Assembly: GCA_033238645.1 (NCBI GenBank)
Contig: BQXR01000003.1
Span: 202,256-266,255, forward strand
Source of the DNA: Thiomicrorhabdus sp033238645
GTDB lineage: Bacteria; Pseudomonadota; Gammaproteobacteria; Thiomicrospirales; Thiomicrospiraceae
Direction: 5' to 3'
DNA: 64,000 bases
Made by a program: the position numbers and the translations under genes. Below the pieces are notes generated by a model. It was not told the DNA's origin. It ran no database searches and saw nothing but the letters and a program-made list of their open reading frames with translations. Positions 9,567 through 18,552 of the stretch are shown here, one piece after another (the stretch's first letter is position 1; each line of letters opens with the position of its first letter).

Positions 9567-9969
9567 CCAAGTAGGCGTTTACACTTGTTACCCGAATTCA
9601 AGAAGTAATTTACAGGCTCTTATGGTTGTTAATTAAACAGGTTGTTTAGTTAGTGGCTCACTTTATAAATCACACCATCAATAGCTTCTCTGCTATCTAT
9701 ACACTCCTCCAGTCCCATAATATTTATAGTTCTCTGGTCTGAACGGTTAACCCATATTAAGCAAATAATAGTTATTTACTCAAAGAAATATATTTAAATA
9801 TTAAAGCTAGTAATTTTTCGTAGTGCGCTCTATAAATTGATCTCTGAAAAGGATTCTTCCTCTTTAAAGCTTGATCTCCCTCAACCAACCTCTTGTAAAT
9901 AATCATTAAAACAATGGTTTACCCGTATAATGACAGGCTGTTATAGGTCACTAAATAAGCGGTTCAACT
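9567..9969. other. Intergenic region before the HDOD gene
   Basis: 403 bases without an ORF. The first part is probably the right end of the IS256 remnant. A TATAAT hexamer at 9926-9931 is a plausible -10 for the HDOD gene, but no good -35 is visible at the right distance. Confidence 0.45.
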
Positions 9970-10818
9970 ATGTCAGATCAACTCCGTAATGCGGTTCAGG
10001 CTATTCGTGGGATTAAAATTCCTGAATTGTCTGAAGAGATTATTATGCTGGAAAAAGAGATTAAGAGTCGGTTTGCAAATGCAGCCAGAATTACTGAAAT
10101 TATCTCGATGAATACGACGCTTTCTGGTGAAGTGATGCGGATTGTTAATTCGCCTGTGATGAAGCTAAAAGAGCCTGTTAACTCTATTCGTGATGCGGTT
10201 GCCGTGATGGGCTTTGATAATATCTATAACTTGGTGATCGCCGCAGCACTGAAAAATGTCTTTGGCAGCAAAGGCCTACATAAGGATATTATGGAACACA
10301 GTGTTGATGTCGCTTTTTGTATGGCAGATTTAGCAGACTGTGTGGATGATATCAGTCGAGATGAGGCTTATATGTTGGGGCTATTTCACAATGTAGGCGC
10401 ACTGATGTTGGCGACCAAAGATGACGAGGGCTATGATGCTCTTTTCCGTAACTCACTATCTCGCCCGACTTCTGTTATTAAGAAAGAACAAGAGGCTTAC
10501 CACTCAGATCATGCTGTCATTGGTGTCATTGTCGGCAAGAAATGGCGTCTACCAGTCGATATGTTGACGGCAATTATGTTTCATCATGATGTTAAATGTG
10601 AAGAGATAAAGTCAGATAGAGTACGTGCCATGGTGGCGATGATTAAAGTGGCTAGCGGTATTGTTTCTGAGATCTCTTTAGGGGCATACCGAGGTGGAGA
10701 GATGACGGAGTATGAGAACGATGGATTTGAGGATCTCATGTTACCTGAGGGGATGATGACAGAAATTAGAAGAGCCTTGATGTCTTACTCTTTTAAGGAG
10801 AGTGCCGTCTCGGCATAG
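9970..10818 (+). CDS. HDOD-domain signalling protein
   Basis: 282 residues consisting almost wholly of an HDOD domain, a degenerate HD-type output module found in bacterial signalling proteins. Visible features are the N-terminal helices (IPELSEEIIMLEKEI), NTTLSGEVMRIVNSPVM, SIRDAVAVMGFDNIYNLV, and the residual HD-like motif LGLFHNVGALML near residue 137-148. The C-terminal part contains FHHD. HDOD proteins lack a catalytic metal site and typically act in c-di-GMP, chemotaxis or stress circuits. Here there is no operon partner. Confidence 0.85.
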   Translation: MSDQLRNAVQAIRGIKIPELSEEIIMLEKEIKSRFANAARITEIISMNTTLSGEVMRIVNSPVMKLKEPVNSIRDAVAVMGFDNIYNLVIAAALKNVFGSKGLHKDIMEHSVDVAFCMADLADCVDDISRDEAYMLGLFHNVGALMLATKDDEGYDALFRNSLSRPTSVIKKEQEAYHSDHAVIGVIVGKKWRLPVDMLTAIMFHHDVKCEEIKSDRVRAMVAMIKVASGIVSEISLGAYRGGEMTEYENDGFEDLMLPEGMMTEIRRALMSYSFKESAVSA

Positions 10819-10874
10819 TAGTTTAAATGGCCACGTTCTGACCATTTTTATTTTGTACCCTCAAGGGGTTTTAT

Positions 10875-10888
10875 TAAGCAGGGGGGGG
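10875..10888 (+). repeat. Poly-G repeat copy, TTAAGCA + G8
   Basis: Lies between the convergent stops of the HDOD gene and lon, followed by TAAG. G is on the + strand. Confidence 0.75.
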
Positions 10889-10922
10889 TAAGTTCTTTTA
10901 AGTGAATGGCTTTGCAGAATGA

Positions 10923-13655
10923 TTAGTGCTGAACCTTAATGTCGCTTTTAATGACCTCTTCGGTGGCTTTATTCGCAAGGAAGGTTTTTAACGCCAACGA
11001 TTTAGAGCGGATATTAAATGTTAAGCGAGCAACATCATCAAAGTGTTTTGCAAAATGAACCGTCATGCCCTCTTGTAGATAGTCAGGCAGCTCCTGATAA
11101 TCTTTACGATTATCCTCTGGTAGTATCAACTCTTTAATCCCAATACGTTTTGCCGCAATGACCTTCTCTCTAATCCCGCCGACAGGTAACACTAAGCCCG
11201 TTAAACTCAGCTCACCTGTCATGGCTAAAGGGGCTTTAATCGCTTCATTACGTGCTAATGACAGTAGGGAGGTTGCCATGGTCACGCCCGCACTAGGCCC
11301 ATCTTTAGGCGTAGCGCCATCAGGAACATGTAGGTGAACAAATGCCTTATCGAAGAACTCTGGATCGGCTTTATATTTTTCTAAATTTGATGAGATAAAG
11401 CTATAAGCAATGCCCGCAGACTCCTGCATCACATCGCCTAACTGACCCGATAACTTAAAACCACGGTTTAACGTATGAACACGACTGGCTTCCATTGTCA
11501 GCGTGGCACCACCCATAGATGTCCATGCCAGTCCAGTTACCGTCCCGATCTGTTGATTAATTTTCTCAGGGGCAAAACGGGGTTGGCCTAACATCTCTTC
11601 TAGTTCATTGACGTGAATACGGGCAGATTTTAAATCCGTGGTGACAAACTTAACCGCCAGTTTACGAATCAATTTACCGAGCTGCTTTTTCAAGTTACGC
11701 ACACCCGATTCACGTGCATAGCCATCAATGACTTGGCGAATTGCAGGCGGAGTAATCTGCACCTGTTCTTTGCTTAAGCCCGCGTCTGCAAGTAGGCTTG
11801 GCCATAGATGGTGTTTAGCAATCTGAATCTTCTCTTCAGTGATATAACCTGACAGACGAATTACTTCCATACGATCAAGCAAGGGGCCTGGGATTGAGTC
11901 TAGCGTATTAGCGGTACAGACAAACAGAGCCTTAGAGAGATCAAAACGCAGATCCATATAGTGATCCATAAACTCACTGTTCTGTTCTGGATCTAATACT
12001 TCTAGTAGAGCAGAAGCGGGATCACCTTGGTATGAAGAACCAATTTTATCAATCTCATCCAGCATGATGACAGGGTTAGCGGTTTCACAATCTTTTAAAG
12101 CTTGCACAAACTTACCGGGCATAGCACCAATGTAAGTGCGTCTATGACCTTTAATCTCCGCTTCATCGCGCATCCCCCCTACTGAGAAACGGTAGAACTT
12201 ACGCCCCAACGATTCTGCAATCGATTTACCGATAGAGGTTTTCCCCACACCAGGTGGACCAACTAAGCAGATGATTGAGCCAGAAACTTCACCTTTTAAA
12301 GCACCCACGGCTAAGAACTCTAGAATACGGTCTTTAACCTCTTCTAGACCATCGTGGCCTTTATCCAGGATTTTTTTGGCACGCTTTAGATCAAGTTTAT
12401 CTTTACTGTGTTGTCCCCAAGGCAGTTGTGTTAACCAGTCTAACCAACTGCGAACCACATTGTATTCAGGCGATTGGGTATCGAGTATTTTAAGTTTTTT
12501 CAGCTCTTCATCGGCTTTTTTAAGTGCTTCTTTAGAGAGCGTTAACTTAGCAATTCGTGCTTCAAAACGCTCAGTATCGACCGTTTGATCATCTTTAGTC
12601 ATCCCCAGCTCTTCTTGAATTTCAAGCAGCTGCTGGCGAAGTAAAAACTCACGTTGGTGATCAGAGATGTTCTCTTCAACACGTTCACGAATACTGAACT
12701 GAATTTTGGTGACTTCAATCTCTTGTTTAAACAGCACCAAGACTTTTTCCATACGCTCAACAAGATCTAGTGTCTCTAAGACATCTTGTAATTTACTGTT
12801 CTCAGCAGAGGTAAGAGCTGCTGCAAAATCGGCAAGCTGTGATGGCTCACTGGCATTGTAGTGATTTAAGAAGTATTTCAACTCTTCACTATAAAGAGGG
12901 TTGAGCGGTAGCAGCTCTTTAAAGGCATTCATAATGGCTAGACCATAAGCCTTAAACTCTTTATCAGAGCCCTCTCTGATATCTTTAGGGTAGTTGACGC
13001 TTGCTCGATAAGGTGCTGATTCACTGAGCCAATCTTTGATCTCAAAGCGTTTAACGCCTTCGGCAATCAGTTGAATGTAGTCCTCTTTGATCTTAGGATC
13101 ATGAATCTTAACCAGTGTGCCCATACAACTAAAGTCTTCGGGGGTGGCTTTTTCATGCTCTTCACGATCCACATAGATCAGACCAATATATTTGCATTTA
13201 CCAGATTTAATCGCATCAAAGGTGTCGCTCCAGTTCTTTTTATTGAGCAGAACAGGGAGTTGCTGGCCAGGGAAGAAAGGGCGCTCTTTAACGGGTAGCA
13301 TAAAGATCTCGCTGGGCAGGATCATGTCAGACTTTTCGATATAACCAAATACACTGCCTGGGTCACTGGCCAGAATGTGCTCACCCTCTAAAGCATCATC
13401 GGTAGAGATAATGAGCGGCTCAGCAAGTGCATCACTAACCACAGGTTTTATATCCGATTCATCATCATTTATTGCATGTTCTTCAATAACAGGACGGGTA
13501 ATTTGATTGGTATGAATCGCATTAATTACTTCCATAATGGTGCCGTCATCATAAGACTCGGGGGGAGTAATGGCTTCTACAGGCTGAGTTTCGGTCTTTT
13601 TATCTTCTTCTAAATCGATAGGAAGATCGTATGGTTTTTTGGTTGAATCAGTCAT
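10923..13655 (-). CDS. lon: ATP-dependent protease Lon with an acidic N-terminal extension
   Basis: Hexameric AAA+ serine protease of the cytoplasm. Domains: the Lon substrate-binding N domain starts near residue 115 (LPSEIFMLPVKERPFFPGQQ), a coiled-coil follows, then the AAA+ module with Walker A GPPGVGKTS and Walker B VIMLDEIDKIG, and the protease domain with Ser788 in KDGPSAGVTM and Lys831 in GIREKVIAAKRIG. The Ser-Lys spacing of 43 equals that in E. coli (679/722). At 910 residues it is about 110 longer than E. coli Lon at the N terminus; the extra part is rich in Asp/Glu and low-complexity. It is convergent with the HDOD gene and divergent from mogA. Confidence 0.96.
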   Translation of the reverse strand: MTDSTKKPYDLPIDLEEDKKTETQPVEAITPPESYDDGTIMEVINAIHTNQITRPVIEEHAINDDESDIKPVVSDALAEPLIISTDDALEGEHILASDPGSVFGYIEKSDMILPSEIFMLPVKERPFFPGQQLPVLLNKKNWSDTFDAIKSGKCKYIGLIYVDREEHEKATPEDFSCMGTLVKIHDPKIKEDYIQLIAEGVKRFEIKDWLSESAPYRASVNYPKDIREGSDKEFKAYGLAIMNAFKELLPLNPLYSEELKYFLNHYNASEPSQLADFAAALTSAENSKLQDVLETLDLVERMEKVLVLFKQEIEVTKIQFSIRERVEENISDHQREFLLRQQLLEIQEELGMTKDDQTVDTERFEARIAKLTLSKEALKKADEELKKLKILDTQSPEYNVVRSWLDWLTQLPWGQHSKDKLDLKRAKKILDKGHDGLEEVKDRILEFLAVGALKGEVSGSIICLVGPPGVGKTSIGKSIAESLGRKFYRFSVGGMRDEAEIKGHRRTYIGAMPGKFVQALKDCETANPVIMLDEIDKIGSSYQGDPASALLEVLDPEQNSEFMDHYMDLRFDLSKALFVCTANTLDSIPGPLLDRMEVIRLSGYITEEKIQIAKHHLWPSLLADAGLSKEQVQITPPAIRQVIDGYARESGVRNLKKQLGKLIRKLAVKFVTTDLKSARIHVNELEEMLGQPRFAPEKINQQIGTVTGLAWTSMGGATLTMEASRVHTLNRGFKLSGQLGDVMQESAGIAYSFISSNLEKYKADPEFFDKAFVHLHVPDGATPKDGPSAGVTMATSLLSLARNEAIKAPLAMTGELSLTGLVLPVGGIREKVIAAKRIGIKELILPEDNRKDYQELPDYLQEGMTVHFAKHFDDVARLTFNIRSKSLALKTFLANKATEEVIKSDIKVQH

Positions 13656-13811
13656 GAGCTACTTCGTAAATTTCTCTGGTTGTTAGACCCTTGCGGTGCT
13701 TTTAAAAGGCCCACTAAAGGAATCACCGCCTGTAATTACAAGGAATTATCAAGGGCATTAAATAATACGGTATTATATGCGGACTATAGTAAAGCGATTC
13801 AAGGGCTAGGC

Positions 13812-14363
13812 ATGCAAAAGTGTGAAATAAAAGTTGGGTTTATAACCGTTTCTGATAGAGCCAGTCGTGGTGAGTATGAAGATTTGGGTGGCCCTGCCAT
13901 GCAAGCGTGGGTTGGTAAGGCGTTAAGCAGCGAGTGGACAGCAGTCGCTAAGGTGATTGAAGATGATCAAGCACTGATTGAAGCGGCGCTAATTGAGTTA
14001 GCAGATCAAGAAAACTGTAGCTTAATTGTCACGACGGGGGGGACAGGGCCTGCTAAGCGCGATGTAACCCCAGAAGCGACAGCCAATGTATGCGATAAAA
14101 TTTTAGATGGTTTTGCTGAACAGATGCGTTCTGTCTCGTTGCAATATGTACCAACCGCGATTCTATCTCGCCAGATAGCCGGTACCCGTGGTTCAAGTTT
14201 GATTATTAATCTACCGGGTAAACCTTCAGCGATTGGAGAGTGTTTAGAAGCGGTTTTCCCAGCAGTGCCGTATTGCATTGATCTGATTGAAGGGGCTTAT
14301 TTGGAAACAGATGAAACCTTTATTAAAGCCTTTAGACCAAAGCATGCGATCAAGAAATCATAA
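13812..14363 (+). CDS. mogA: Molybdopterin adenylyltransferase MogA
   Basis: Adenylates molybdopterin before molybdate insertion in Moco synthesis. Starting at the ATG at 13812 gives 183 residues beginning MQKCEIKVGFITVSDRASRG, which aligns with E. coli MogA; the longer upstream frame has no family counterpart. Conserved motifs are TTGGTGPAKRDVTPEAT (MPT-binding loop) and SRQIAGTRGSSLIINLPGKP. prmB follows after 30 bases and is probably co-transcribed. A 7-G run at 14036-14042 is simply the codons of the TTGG motif. Confidence 0.93.
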   Translation: MQKCEIKVGFITVSDRASRGEYEDLGGPAMQAWVGKALSSEWTAVAKVIEDDQALIEAALIELADQENCSLIVTTGGTGPAKRDVTPEATANVCDKILDGFAEQMRSVSLQYVPTAILSRQIAGTRGSSLIINLPGKPSAIGECLEAVFPAVPYCIDLIEGAYLETDETFIKAFRPKHAIKKS

Positions 14364-14393
14364 GACATCGTAAAAAAGAGCAAGGAACCTCAA

Positions 14394-15335
14394 ATGACCA
14401 ATCTTAATTACCAGTACGACGGCTTAGAAAGCATTACCGACTTTGTTCGCTGGGGTGGCTCGCTGTTTAATCAATCGGATCTGTTTTTTGGTCATGGTAC
14501 TGATAATGCCTTTGATGAGTCAAAAGTACTAGTTTTTCATGCACTGCAACTACCGCTGAATGTGCCTGACAATTACTGGTTATCACGTTTAACAGGTCAT
14601 GAAAAGCAGATGGTGACAGAGCTATTTATGCAGCGAATTGAGACCCGTAAACCTGCCGCCTATTTAACGGGTGAAGCGTGGTTTTCTGGCATTCGTTTTA
14701 AGGTAAATGAGTTTACACTTGTACCACGCTCGCCGATTGCGGAGTTGATCGCACAGAAGTATGAGCCGTGGGTTAATGCCGAAGAAGTGACTAATGTACT
14801 AGACCTTTGTACAGGCAGTGGTTGTATTGGTATCGCTTCGCTACAGGCTTTTCCAAATGCAGAGGTTGATCTGGTTGACATCTCTCCCGAAGCTTTGGAA
14901 GTAGCGCAACAGAATGTCGAATTATACAGCTTAGAAGAGTTTGCCCACCCCATTCAGTCGGATCTATACTCAGCATTAGAAGGCAAACAGTATGATCTAA
15001 TTGTCTCTAACCCGCCTTATGTTGATGAGATTGAGATGGATTCACTGCCCGCGGAGTTTCAGCAAGAGCCGCGTTTGGGATTAGAAGCGGGTCATGATGG
15101 TTTGGATTTGGTTCGTAAAATCTTAGCAGAAGCACCTAAGTATCTAAAAGATGATGGTGTTCTGATTGTTGAGGTAGGCGTGTCACAGTATTTTGTAGAG
15201 CAGGTTTATCCTGAGCTTCCACTGTATTGGTTTGATTTTGAGCAGGGGGGGGAGGGTGTTTTTGCTATCCAGAAATCTGAGTTAGAGCTGTTTCAAGATA
15301 TTTTAAATGAGAGAGCAGAACCTGTTTCTGCTTAG
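14394..15335 (+). CDS. prmB: 50S ribosomal protein L3 N5-glutamine methyltransferase
   Basis: SAM-dependent methyltransferase that modifies a glutamine of ribosomal protein L3. 313 residues. N-terminal helical substrate domain (about 1-120), then the Rossmann methyltransferase with motif I VLDLCTGSGCIGIA and the amide-binding motif SNPPYVD. The longer N domain and the sequence RKPAAYLTGEAWFSG favour PrmB over PrmC. AAGGAA lies 6 bases before the ATG. The conserved C-terminal strand DFEQGGEGVFAI is encoded partly by TTTTGAGCA-G8, so a member of the poly-G family sits in frame inside this gene at 15236-15252. Confidence 0.93.
   Translation: MTNLNYQYDGLESITDFVRWGGSLFNQSDLFFGHGTDNAFDESKVLVFHALQLPLNVPDNYWLSRLTGHEKQMVTELFMQRIETRKPAAYLTGEAWFSGIRFKVNEFTLVPRSPIAELIAQKYEPWVNAEEVTNVLDLCTGSGCIGIASLQAFPNAEVDLVDISPEALEVAQQNVELYSLEEFAHPIQSDLYSALEGKQYDLIVSNPPYVDEIEMDSLPAEFQQEPRLGLEAGHDGLDLVRKILAEAPKYLKDDGVLIVEVGVSQYFVEQVYPELPLYWFDFEQGGEGVFAIQKSELELFQDILNERAEPVSA
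15236..15252 (+). repeat. Poly-G repeat copy inside prmB
   Basis: TTTTGAGCA + G8, identical over 17 bases to the intergenic copy at 8735, but read here as Phe-Glu-Gln-Gly-Gly-Glu in a conserved protein strand. Confidence 0.7.
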
Positions 15336-15489
15336 ATTCCTCGCTAAGTTGCTACTTAGGTTTTAACTAAGACTGATAGGTAAAATGCGTGCTTTAGCCA
15401 CTTAATGGCAAGCTGGTCAGTTTTTTGCTTTGCTTAATTTAATCGATAGGTTTTAAAATCAAAATTAAATTTAATGTTGGGAATTTAGC

Positions 15490-16569
15490 ATGAAGAACTC
15501 TGCTTTCAAATGTTTGACTGTATCACTCTGTTTCGCAGGTTTATTTTCAAGTACAGCATCCGTCGCATCGACACCGGCTGCCGCACCAACCAATGTAACC
15601 AAAGCAACGATTAGTGATGTGCCCTTAATTAATCTAGGTTCTGAGCAAGGGGGAACTAACTCAATCTCTGATATGAACTCGCATCACTCAGTACCCGCCA
15701 AAGGTCAACAGCATAAGCCAGCCGTTAAGCATGATCCCTATAAAATAACAAAACCAGCGGTGCGTTTTGAGTCAAAACCGAAAGCAAAAAAACCAGAACA
15801 AGTGCATAAGGTAATTCACACCAATAAAGTAGATGAAAAAGAGGCAGTTCATTGGGGCTATTCTGGCGATACAGGGCCAAAGTACTGGAGTGAGTTAGCC
15901 GCAGAGTATGCGACTTGCAAGCAGGGTAAAAATCAGTCGCCCATTGATCTTAAAGATAAAGCAGGGGTGGGTACAAATGGACTGGCTTCGCTGGATATTG
16001 CTTATCGCGATGTTCCTTTAAAAGTGATCAATAACGGTCATACCGTGCAAGTAAACTACCCTTTGGGCAGTTATATTAAAGTGGGTGGGCACCGTTACGA
16101 GTTACTCCAGTTCCATTTTCATACGCCAAGCGAGCATATGAGAGAGGGCTTTAATTACCCGATGGAAGTGCATTTAGTCCATAAAGATGGCGATGGGAAC
16201 TTAGCGGTTATCGGTATTATTTTCCAAGAAGGGGAAGAGAACGAGGCTTTAGATAATTTACTACCTTATCTGCCTAAAAAGGTCGGTAGAGAGATGATGC
16301 ATCGTGGTGAAAGCCTGAATCCCGTTAACTTCTTCCCTGGCAATCAGGAGTTCTATAAATATAGTGGTTCTTTAACCACGCCGCCATGTTCTGAAGGGGT
16401 TTACTGGATGGTCTTTAAGCATACGATTGAAGCATCGTACGAGCAGATCCAGCAGCTAAATGATCTGATGGGGGACAACTCACGCCCAGTACAACAGCTT
16501 AACTCTAGAACACTGTTAAAGTCTTGGGCTGCTCCCGTTGAAGAGCCACGTATGTATGAGTTCTATTAA
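15490..16569 (+). CDS. Alpha-type carbonic anhydrase, secreted
   Basis: Interconverts CO2 and bicarbonate, presumably in the periplasm. 359 residues. A signal peptide (about 1-27, cleavage after SVA-SA-type ASVAS) precedes a roughly 90-residue Lys/His/Pro-rich linker and then the alpha-CA domain beginning HWGYSGDTGPKYW (about 120-359). The three zinc histidines are visible as His209 and His211 in QFHFHTPSEH and His228 in MEVHLVHKD; the substrate-pocket motif SGSLTTPPCSEGVYW follows. The linker is unusually long for the family. In an autotroph it would help equilibrate inorganic carbon outside the membrane, compatible with the SulP gene at 40933. Confidence 0.94.
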   Translation: MKNSAFKCLTVSLCFAGLFSSTASVASTPAAAPTNVTKATISDVPLINLGSEQGGTNSISDMNSHHSVPAKGQQHKPAVKHDPYKITKPAVRFESKPKAKKPEQVHKVIHTNKVDEKEAVHWGYSGDTGPKYWSELAAEYATCKQGKNQSPIDLKDKAGVGTNGLASLDIAYRDVPLKVINNGHTVQVNYPLGSYIKVGGHRYELLQFHFHTPSEHMREGFNYPMEVHLVHKDGDGNLAVIGIIFQEGEENEALDNLLPYLPKKVGREMMHRGESLNPVNFFPGNQEFYKYSGSLTTPPCSEGVYWMVFKHTIEASYEQIQQLNDLMGDNSRPVQQLNSRTLLKSWAAPVEEPRMYEFY

Positions 16570-16609
16570 CCACTGATAGATTAAGCTAGATACAAAAAGT
16601 GTAAAGCGT

Positions 16610-16656
16610 AAGGCCTGATAAAACCCTAACCATAGGTGCTTTTATCAGGCCTTTTT
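16610..16656 (+). terminator. Terminator after carbonic anhydrase
   Basis: AAGGCCTGATAAAA pairs with TTTTATCAGGCCTT across a 15-base loop, and a T run follows. It isolates the hydrogenase island from the upstream gene. Confidence 0.85.
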
Positions 16657-16801
16657 ATTGGCTCAGCTTTAATAAATAAGCCAGTGGTGATATTCAGTCA
16701 TTTTGCAGAATAACAAAACTCGATGAATGCAGATGGTGATACACTTAAAAAACAACTAACTAATGGCTTAAATGCACTCTTTATTAGGAGTCGGACGCGC
16801 G

Positions 16802-17440
16802 ATGGAAATAGGCTTATTAATCATCTTTTGGTATGGTATCTTGCATGCATTGGGGCCAGATCATCTGGCGGTTATTGCTGATTTTTCTATTGGCAAAAAT
16901 ATCAAAAAAAGTGCTGTGATTACGTTGTTATTTGCCTTGGGTCACGGCCTAATGCTATTTGTATTTGCCAGTTTATTACAAAGCTTCCCAGTGATAGAAG
17001 CGGTTACTCATTATGGAGACACGATCTCCGCAGCGGTGATTCTCTTAATGGGTTTTTATCTGCTCTATATGGTGTGGTCTGACCGTATACAATTGACCAC
17101 TCATATTCATAATGGGATAGAGCATACGCATATTAATTTCTCTAGATGTCACCAGCATAAATTAACGGAGTTAGCACCCGCATTGAGCTTAGGGATTCTA
17201 ATGGGCATTGGCGGTGTCAGAGGGATGTTGATTACCCTTGGGTTAGTTAATCAGCAGGCTGTTTCAGTGGATATGATTGCAGTGTTTGTTTTGGGTGTGA
17301 TGGTTGTTTTTATCAGTTTTGGTCTCTTGATTGGGACAATAAACCGCGTATATTTAAACTCATTAGGTAATATTAGACGTGTTTTTAGTTTGCTGGGAGT
17401 GACCTCGATTGCCGTTGCTAGCCATATGCTGTGGCTGTAG
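16802..17440 (+). CDS. Nickel permease-like membrane protein (NicO/UreH type)
   Basis: Polytopic inner-membrane protein of 212 residues with about six hydrophobic segments. Segment 1 carries HALGPDHLAVI, which resembles the His/Asp signature of the NiCoT/NicO/UreH group; a His-rich loop (TTHIHNGIEHTHINF...CHQH) lies mid-protein. AGGAG at 16786-16790 supports the ATG at 16802 over the one at 16772. Position directly before hypB makes Ni2+ supply to the hydrogenase the obvious role, but substrate is inferred from context and family only. Confidence 0.78.
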   Translation: MEIGLLIIFWYGILHALGPDHLAVIADFSIGKNIKKSAVITLLFALGHGLMLFVFASLLQSFPVIEAVTHYGDTISAAVILLMGFYLLYMVWSDRIQLTTHIHNGIEHTHINFSRCHQHKLTELAPALSLGILMGIGGVRGMLITLGLVNQQAVSVDMIAVFVLGVMVVFISFGLLIGTINRVYLNSLGNIRRVFSLLGVTSIAVASHMLWL

Positions 17441-17471
17441 AAAGAGGTTTTAAATTTTTAAAGGAAATTTT

Positions 17472-18233
17472 ATGTGTGAAGATTGTGGTTGTTCAATAAC
17501 AGATTCGATAGAGCCGACGAGTAGTCAGGCAACTGATGCGGCTCATTCATTGAAAGCAAATCCGCAGTTAAATGATGCGCATACTATTAGTGTGATTCGT
17601 AAAATTCTGCATAAAAATGATCATGAAGCAGATCATAATCGTGCCCATTTTGATAAAGAAAAAGTGCTGGCGGTTAACATAATGAGTAGCCCTGGTAGTG
17701 GTAAAACTAGCCTGTTGGAGTCATTAGCTGTTCTAACCAATCGTACCTTTGAGTTTGGTGTGATTGAGGGTGATCTACAAACCTCTCGTGATGCAGATCG
17801 TATTATCGCCAAGGGTATTCCTGCCTATCAAATTCAAACTGGGTCAGCCTGTCATTTAGATGCTTTTATGGTACATAAAGGGCTACACGCAATGCCTTTG
17901 GATGAGATGGATATCTGCTTTATAGAAAATGTTGGTAACCTGGTTTGTCCTGCGAGTTATGATGTGGGCAGTCACCTTAATATTGTTTTGGTCTCTGTAC
18001 CCGAAGGCGATGATAAGGTCGAAAAATACCCTGTAATGTTCCATAAAGCCGATCTCGTTCTGATTACAAAAATAGACCTTTTGCCGCATTTTGATTTTGA
18101 GTTAGAAGCGGCTAAAAGCATGGCGAGAAAACTTAAGCCCAATGTCGATATTCTAGAAGTCTCAACTAAAGATCCTGCCAGCATTCAGGCTGTCGTAGAT
18201 TGGCTTGAGTTCAAACGTAAAATGCGTGCTTAA
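17472..18233 (+). CDS. hypB: Hydrogenase nickel incorporation GTPase HypB
   Basis: GTPase that, with HypA, inserts Ni into the hydrogenase large subunit. 253 residues. N-terminal MCEDCGC provides the high-affinity Ni site (Cys2, Cys5, Cys7). P-loop SSPGSGKT is at 72-79, followed by IEGDLQTSRDADRI, FIENVGNLVCPASYD (metal site in the G domain), and the base-recognition motif ITKIDLLPHF. A His-rich Ni-storage tail is absent, although HKNDHEADHNRAHF (about 49-62) is moderately His-rich. Start of a compact run of hyp genes. Confidence 0.96.
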   Translation: MCEDCGCSITDSIEPTSSQATDAAHSLKANPQLNDAHTISVIRKILHKNDHEADHNRAHFDKEKVLAVNIMSSPGSGKTSLLESLAVLTNRTFEFGVIEGDLQTSRDADRIIAKGIPAYQIQTGSACHLDAFMVHKGLHAMPLDEMDICFIENVGNLVCPASYDVGSHLNIVLVSVPEGDDKVEKYPVMFHKADLVLITKIDLLPHFDFELEAAKSMARKLKPNVDILEVSTKDPASIQAVVDWLEFKRKMRA

Positions 18234-18266
18234 CCGTTCATTCTGATTAAGGTGAAATTAGATTAA

Positions 18267-18551
18267 ATGTGTCTCTCAATACCTTCAATAATTACGCAGA
18301 TTGATGTAGATAATATCGCCACGGTAGACTCAATGGGTGTACGGCGGCAGGTGAGTTTGGATCTAATGGATCAAGCCGTTACGATTGGTGACTATGTATT
18401 GATTCATGTCGGTTTTGCCATGACTAAATTAGATGAGGCGGATGCGCTTGCCAGCTTAGAGCTTTATCAACAGATTATTGATGAGATGGATGCTGAATTA
18501 GCCGAGGCATCATCAGCAGAAAGCACGTTAGAAAATGAGCAGGGGGGGTAA
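18267..18551 (+). CDS. hypC: Hydrogenase maturation chaperone HypC
   Basis: Small chaperone that carries the Fe(CN)2CO unit with HypD and delivers it to the large-subunit precursor. 94 residues; begins MCLSIPS with the essential Cys2, and His47 lies in VLIHVGFAM. The last residues, ...ENEQGG, are encoded by the poly-G repeat copy at 18536-18548, which also overlaps the start region of hypD. Confidence 0.94.
   Translation: MCLSIPSIITQIDVDNIATVDSMGVRRQVSLDLMDQAVTIGDYVLIHVGFAMTKLDEADALASLELYQQIIDEMDAELAEASSAESTLENEQGG
18536..18548 (+). repeat. Poly-G repeat copy at the hypC/hypD junction
   Basis: TGAGCA + G7 followed by TAAAGTG. It encodes the end of HypC and provides an AGGGGGG Shine-Dalgarno-like tract 5 bases before the GTG of hypD. 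Confidence 0.75.
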
Positions 18552-18552
18552 A

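Noticed and set aside
12271..12588. Open frames antisense to lon, pheT, metE and other long genes
   Set aside because: Shadows of well-conserved coding sequence, without ribosome-binding sites or recognisable products.
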